A DNA stretch of 64,000 bases from Delphinapterus leucas (lineage: Eukaryota; Chordata; Mammalia; Artiodactyla; Monodontidae). Positions 58,644-64,000 of this stretch are shown here, piece after piece. How positions within the stretch are numbered: the first letter of the stretch is position 1; each line of letters starts with the position of its first letter. Location of the stretch: the NCBI RefSeq assembly GCF_002288925.2, contig NW_022097996.1, forward strand, positions 5,320,800 through 5,384,799, in the 5' to 3' direction. A program made the translations under genes and the position numbers. A model generated the notes under the pieces. It made no database searches. It worked only from the letters and a program-made list of their open reading frames with translations, and was not told the origin of the DNA.

Positions 58644-59994
58644 AAAATCAATACTGTCTTTTTCTAATATTTTATCTTTTTATTGATGTATAGTTACTGT
58701 ACAATATATATAAGTTACAGGTGTACAATATAGTGATCCACAATTTTTAAGGATTATACTTCATTTATAGTTACTGTAAAATATTGGCTAGACTCCCTGT
58801 GTTGTACAATATATCCTTGTAGCTTATTTTATACCTAATAGTTTATACCTCCTAATCCCCTACCCCTGTATTGCCCCTCCCCCCTTCCCTGTCCCCACTG
58901 GTAACCACTAGTTTGTTCTCTATACCTGAGAGTCTGTTTCTTCTGTGTTATAGTCACCAGTTTGTTGTATTTTTTAGGCTCCACACATAAGTGATATCAT
59001 AGAGTATTTGTCATCCTCTGTCTGACTTATTTCACTTAGCATAACATCCTCCAAGTTCATCCGTGTTGCTGCGAATGGCAAGCTTTCATTCTTTTATATG
59101 GCTGAGTAGTGTTCCATTGCATATATATACCATGGATGCGTCTTCTTTGCCCATTCACCTACCGATGGACACTTGCATTGCTTCCATATCTTGGCTATTA
59201 TAACTAACACTGCTGTGAACACTGGGGTGCATGGATCTTTTCAAATTAGTGTTTTGGGGTGTTTTTTTTTTGCAAATATACCCAGGAGTGGAATTGCCAG
59301 GTCATATGGTATTTCTATGTTTAGTTTTTTGAGAAGCCTCCACGCTGTTTTCCACAGTGACTACACCAATTTACATTCCCACTGACAGTGTACGAGGGTT
59401 TCCTTTTCTCCACATCCTTGCCAACATTTGTTATTTGTGGTCTTTTTTGATGATGGCCATTCTGACAGGTGTGAGGTGATACTTCATTGAGGTTTTGATG
59501 TGCATTTCCCTGGTAATTAGTGATATTGAACATCTTTTCATGTGCCTCTTGGCCACCTGCATGTCCTCTGTGGAGAAATGTTTATTCAGGTCTTCTGCCC
59601 ATTTTTTTAATTGGGTTGTTTGCTTTTTTGATGTTGATTTGTATGATTCTCTAACGCCATATACAAAAATAAATGGATTAAAGACCTAAATGTAAGACCA
59701 GATACTATAAAACTCCTAGAGGAAAACATAGGCAGAACACCCTTTGATATAAATCACAGTAATATTTCTTTGGATCCATCTCCTAAAGCAAAGGACATAA
59801 AAGCAAAAATAAACAACTGGGACCTGATTAAACTTAAAAGCTTTTGCACAGCAAAGGAAACCATCAACAAAACGAAAAGACAACCTACAGAATGGGAGAA
59901 AATATTTGCAAATGATATGACCAATAAGGGGTTAATATCCAAAATATATAAACAGCTCATACAATTCAACAACAACAAAAAATCAACACTGTCT
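58644..59994 (-). mobile_element. L1 insertion with 5' inversion and 16-bp target duplication
   Basis: The insertion body is 58660-59978. From 58660 to about 59651 it is antisense L1 (3' UTR then ORF2: 'gatgtatagttactg', 'ggtaaccactagtttgttc', 'tggctgagtagtgttccattg', 'gcccatttttttaattggg'). From about 59652 to 59978 it is L1 ORF2 in the sense direction ('aaatggattaaagacctaaatg', 'gcacagcaaaggaaaccatc', 'cagctcatacaattcaac'). The two parts meet in ORF2 at the same place, so nothing large was lost. AAAATCAAYACTGTCT flanks the whole at 58644-58659 and 59979-59994 with one mismatch. This is the classic product of twin priming. The A-tail has decayed. Confidence 0.93.
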
Positions 59995-62337
59995 ATTCAC
60001 GAATAACATGGGCTATAAAAGTTTACAGTAGAGAAACTCCCAAGTGCAAAAATTACTTCAGTGACTCACTTTAAATTACAGTAAACATTTGATAAACATC
60101 AGGAAAATGTTTCTTCCGATTCTATTCTCTAAGAAGATAAACTCTTGGGAAAGCAAAGGGGATTTCAAAAGACATTAGCCTGATAAAAACGAAGGGAAAT
60201 CATTTCTTTTGTAATAAGCGCACTCATTAAGTATCCAGAATTTCTGAAAGAGGCCTCTTCAGATGCATAAATTCCTGGAGAGTTTTTTAGAAGAAATGAT
60301 GAAGCCCATTGTTACTCTTCCAAATACTTCAGCCAAGATTTAAAGGAGATTGAAAACCACCAGGGAAGTTTTTTAGTAATCCAGGGGAAGGAGTTTCTAG
60401 TAAGCGTTTGATGTGGGCCCAGCTGAGAGATGATCTTTAGACATCTCTGAAGGTAACCATCTGAAAGTCTTGGCAAAGGGGCTTAGGGTGGGATTTAAAG
60501 TCAGGTGGGTGTGGGAGAGGATACAGAAGGACCCTAAACACGGTGGATCTGTTATTAGATGGCAGCCGATGGCAGAATAGCCATGGTCCTGTAGCTACTA
60601 TTCAAGTTTGCCATGTTGGAGAGCAAGGATTCATCCATGATAACTTTTCCAATAAGTACTGTAATCGTGACTGGATTATAACGACCTTCTACTTTACTTC
60701 CACTGTAACAGTGGGGCCCCTGCTTTCTGAAGATGTGGGATCAAAATGCTACCAAAGGAATTTCAAATGGTGAAAATTCCAGAAATATTCTCGGTCCCTG
60801 CACTGACAGTTGAAATTTTTGTCAGGCAGACCCCAGCTATGGCTATCAGAGTATCAGCCACCTTGCTTAGCCCCAGAGCTGGCAGAGGTGCTAACTTTCA
60901 GAATTAAATTACCTCTTGCTCCTCTCACCTACTTAGGTGGTTGCCATCCTGTCAACAATGGCATTCTGTCCAGTACGACTGCCTTTCTGTTTTAAGTCCC
61001 TTTGATTCCTAGGAAGGCAGACACTTTAGCCTTTTGTAAAAAATGTAGCTTCCAGGGGGTGTCCACTTTGATCTTCGAAACTGCATTTGCCTTCCTGCTA
61101 ATAAAAGAATGCTTAGTTACCCAAGAGGCTCTGAGCAGTGTGTCAGCAATTCCATTATCTCGGCGGCCACCTGAATGTACGCATAAACAGACGTGCTTTC
61201 AGCGAAAACTTGCTTCTCTAGATGTAAAGCTTTAAGATACACAGAACGAACGTGGTCTACGTATACATCTCTCAAGCCTTTCATGTTTTCCACTGGTAGC
61301 TATGAGGATTTCCTCGGGGGTGGGGTGGTAGGGGGAGAGTAGGCAGAAAAGTCGGGAAGAAAGGAACTACAGAGTAACATGGAAATGTACTGCAAATTCC
61401 AGGACCTTTCTGACAATATATATGCAAAGATTGTCTTTCTGTAGCAAGTTGATCAAATGTCCTGAATGACAAGACCTGAATTCTCCCATTGATTCTACCA
61501 TTGTTGGAGTTTTCTCCAACTAATGACTCCAGTAGTGTTTTTCAACCTGGAAATCCTGTGAAATTAGAGGGACATGAACAGTATTTAACAGTTAAGGAAT
61601 TGAATTGAAAATTTCAGAGTATTATACGGGTATGTAAGTATAGCTATTGTTTCTCAGCTATTTGATTTCAGTTATAATGCATATATGATCCCAGGTCATG
61701 ATATAAATGGTGTTTCTTAATATAGGTTACACAGTCAGAAGAGTTCAAAATCTATCAACTTCCTAAACTGGGAATCAAAACCTTCATCAACCTGACTAGG
61801 AAGGAAAAGAAAAACTCATAGACAACTTTGACCTCTAAGGAAAAAATTACTTACATGTGCAAAGAGATCTAGTTTTCAGACAAACCGCTCCTAGAATATG
61901 AGAGACAGTGCAGTATTCACAGTTCAGATTATCTGGAACAGTCACAATTCTGATTAGACTGGATATATTTGGTAAATATTCTTGTCTTTTGAAAGAAAAA
62001 TGAACTATTCTCCTTTACCGGTAGCTTATAACCATGGCATAATGCTCTTAGAAAATTCTTGGTATTCATAGCTTTTAGCAGGTTTCCTTATTCCTGGTTT
62101 ATTTCTAGTGCAGGGCACTTGGGAATTGAAATCTTTTCTGTGTGACAAAACATAATATGCTCCTTTAGTCATGATGAGAAAGGGGAAGATATTCCTTTGC
62201 TTTCTGACCACTAACTTATTTCTTCAACCTTATCTCGGCATCTGAAAGTTTAGAGAGAACCAGAAAGAATTATCTTATCCAACTTCCCTTTAATGCAAGC
62301 ACCCCCTAGACAGCATCCAACACAGATGACCAGCCTC
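59995..62337. other. intronic stretch, nothing recognised
   Basis: About 2.3 kb without recognised exon or repeat. Small open frames at 60543-60773, 60810-60995 and 61002-61235 lie in different phases and have no recognisable domain. The next GALNTL6 exon was looked for by its expected Gal/GalNAc-T motif and not seen. Confidence 0.45.
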
Positions 62338-62782
62338 CTCCTTTTTTTTTTAGTGAAGTAGAGTTGATTTGCAGTGTTGTGCTAATTTCTGTTGTACAGC
62401 TAAGTGACTCAGTTCTACACATATATACATTCTTTTTTTATATTGTTTTCCATTATGGTTTACCCCAGGAGATTGGATATAGTTCCCTGTGCTATACAGT
62501 AGAACCTTGTGGTTTATCCATTCTAAATGTAACAGTTTGAATCTACTAACCCCAAACTCCCAGCCCATCCCTCTCCCCCCCACCCACCCACCCACCCCCC
62601 CCCCCCCCCCTTGGCAACCATGAGTCTGTTCTCTATGTCTGCGAGTCTGTTTCTGTTTTGTAGATAGGTTCATTTGCGCCATATTTTAGATTCCACATAT
62701 AAGTGATACCCTGTGGTGTTTGTCTTCCTCTTTCTGGCTTACTTCACTTAGTATGATAATCTCTAGTTGCATCCATGTTGGA
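62338..62782 (-). mobile_element. L1 3' end, antisense
   Basis: T9 tail then 'agtgaagtagagttgatttgcagtgttg', 'gatatagttccctgtgctatacagtagaacc', a C-rich tract, 'ggcaaccatgagtctgttctctatgtctg', 'cacttagtatgataatctctagttgc', ending near 'atccatgttg'. The flanks GACCAGCCTCCTC and GACCACCTTCCTC are similar and may be a decayed duplication. Contains the G-quadruplex motif at 62575-62610. Confidence 0.9.
62575..62610 (-). other. G-quadruplex-forming motif in L1 3' UTR
   Basis: On the minus strand: a G16 run, then T, GGG, T, GGG, T, GGG, T and a G7 run. Single-base loops between G runs are the most stable intramolecular quadruplex pattern. L1 3' UTRs are known to carry G-rich quadruplex tracts; this copy has an expanded one. 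The motif is on the L1 sense strand. Confidence 0.85.
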
Positions 62783-63906
62783 CCACCTTCCTCTTGAACT
62801 CATCAGGGAAGTAATATTTGCTACCTCAAAACACTGTCCCTTCCACTAGGCTGGCTGACAGGAACATTTTCCGGTGGATTAAGAAAATTCTACCTTCCTC
62901 ATCCCAAATTGTCCTACTTGAAACACAAGGAATGTCTAAATTCCTCTTCAATGACAGAGCTGTTAAAAATCTTTGAAAACAGCTACCATGCCTGGTCCTC
63001 TCAAGGCAGAAAAAAGAAACTTTTTTCTTCTCCATGCTAAATATCTCCAGTTCTATCCTCATAATCTCCAGGTCCTCCAGAATCCTTGGAAGTTCATGCT
63101 GATTGATGGAAATGCTCGATTTCTGTAAATTCACATGAATGCTGCAGTTTCATCCACACTTCTCCAACTTGTTCACAAGGATAATGTGAAATATACCACC
63201 CAACATGTCAGGTACTCAGGCCCTAATATATGAGTCTGTCAACCTTAAAAACAAAGTTAATTTCTGGAGAATTTGCACTGGTTTCTAGAGATCATGCTTC
63301 CTTGTGCTAAGTACTCATAGTCAATTCAGCAGTTTATTCAATTTTGCAATTTTGCTGTGTATTTCAGAATCTGCCTCTATTCTGTCTTTCAGCTGTGGAG
63401 AGATTACTTTTACTCTGCCCGTCTTCTGCAAATAGATCTCCAACAATTCCCCAAAGGCTTCTAAAACATAGAGTTTTAATCATCATGGATGAAATTCTTG
63501 TATACCATCATTAGGCAGGACTGAGATTCTCTATTTTCCACTTTTATATACCATCAATTTCCAAAATTTTAAAAATAAAGGTATCTGCACTTGGGGGTGA
63601 AAAAGCCTCATAGGATACAAATGTCCATTTATTCTCTCAGACACCCCTACGTCCACGGACACATCAGTTTGAATTCAGTGCTGTTACCTAGTCTAGAAAT
63701 ATCTCAGGGCATGGATAGCAATGGCAGGCATCTCAAGGTTGGAACTTCAAATACTGAAGATCTCCTAAGATGTAAGCACCAAATGTAGATTCTTTGGGGC
63801 CGGTTCTGCAGTCCAGCACTGTGAAGCTAAGCCCATGTTCAAAGGGATAAGATTCTCCCTGTCCGTTACGGAGAGCTGTATCCCTGTGACATGAAAGTAA
63901 GATGCC
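62783..63906. other. intronic stretch, nothing recognised
   Basis: AT-rich unassigned sequence; no exon or repeat recognised. Confidence 0.45.
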
Positions 63907-64000
63907 GGGCTTCCCTGGTGGCGTGGTTGAGAGTCTGCCTGCCAATGCAGGGGACACGGGTTCGGGCCCTGGTCTGGGAAGATCCCACATGCCGCGGAGC
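63907..64000 (+). mobile_element. CHR-2 SINE, sense, cut by the window end
   Basis: Starts GGGCTTCCCTGGTGGCG, then GTGGTTGAGAG, lacking the three bases CAG normally present there (in the A-box-like region), B-box 'gggttcgggccctgg', and reaches 'catgccgcggagc' at the window edge. The 3' half is outside the window. Confidence 0.93.

Noticed and set aside
1..64000. CRISPR arrays, operons or defence islands
   Set aside because: No regularly spaced repeats with unique spacers, and the content is that of a mammalian nuclear genome.

Overview
The window is nuclear DNA from a mammal, most likely a cetacean. Nine copies of a tRNA-derived SINE beginning GGGCTTCCCTGGTGG (the CHR-2 type) and several longer relatives (CHR-1 type) are the clearest marker. 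This CHR family belongs to Cetacea, hippopotamus and ruminants, and the abundant short form is typical of whales and dolphins. No bacterial, plasmid or phage features are present: no operons, no CRISPR array, no ribosome binding sites.

The only functional coding sequence I can support is two consecutive internal exons on the + strand, 53796-53981 and 57569-57752, separated by a 3.6 kb intron. Joined, they encode part of the GT-A catalytic domain of a polypeptide N-acetylgalactosaminyltransferase, including the DSH metal-binding motif. The sequence fits GALNTL6, a gene known for very long introns, so 1-53795 and 57753-64000 are read as intronic. I found neither the preceding nor the following exon here.

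The rest is a layered repeat landscape. 1-8.7 kb is AT-rich with a MIR and faint old LINE traces. 8.7-9.35 kb is a clean solo LTR with TG/CA ends and a 5-bp target duplication. 9.5-18.6 kb holds CHR SINEs, L1 3' ends, L2, MaLR LTRs and a nested stack of insertions. 20-28.4 kb has more SINEs, a second probable LTR and an L1 ORF2/3' end. 30-38.7 kb has MaLR LTRs, L2, MER5A, a TA-flanked DNA transposon and a 5'-truncated ACAD9 processed pseudogene. 42.6-47.8 kb has L2, L1, MIR and SINE copies. Three CHR-1-type SINEs in one orientation lie at 50-52.8 kb just before the first exon. After the second exon come an L1 with a 5' inversion and intact target duplication, and an L1 3' end with a strong G-quadruplex motif.

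I found no novel multi-gene system. The most informative observations concern retrotransposition events whose footprints are still readable (twin-primed L1, solo LTR, ACAD9 retrocopy, a short unidentified retrocopy with a 14-bp duplication). Family names for old repeats are from memory of consensus sequences, not from a database search.
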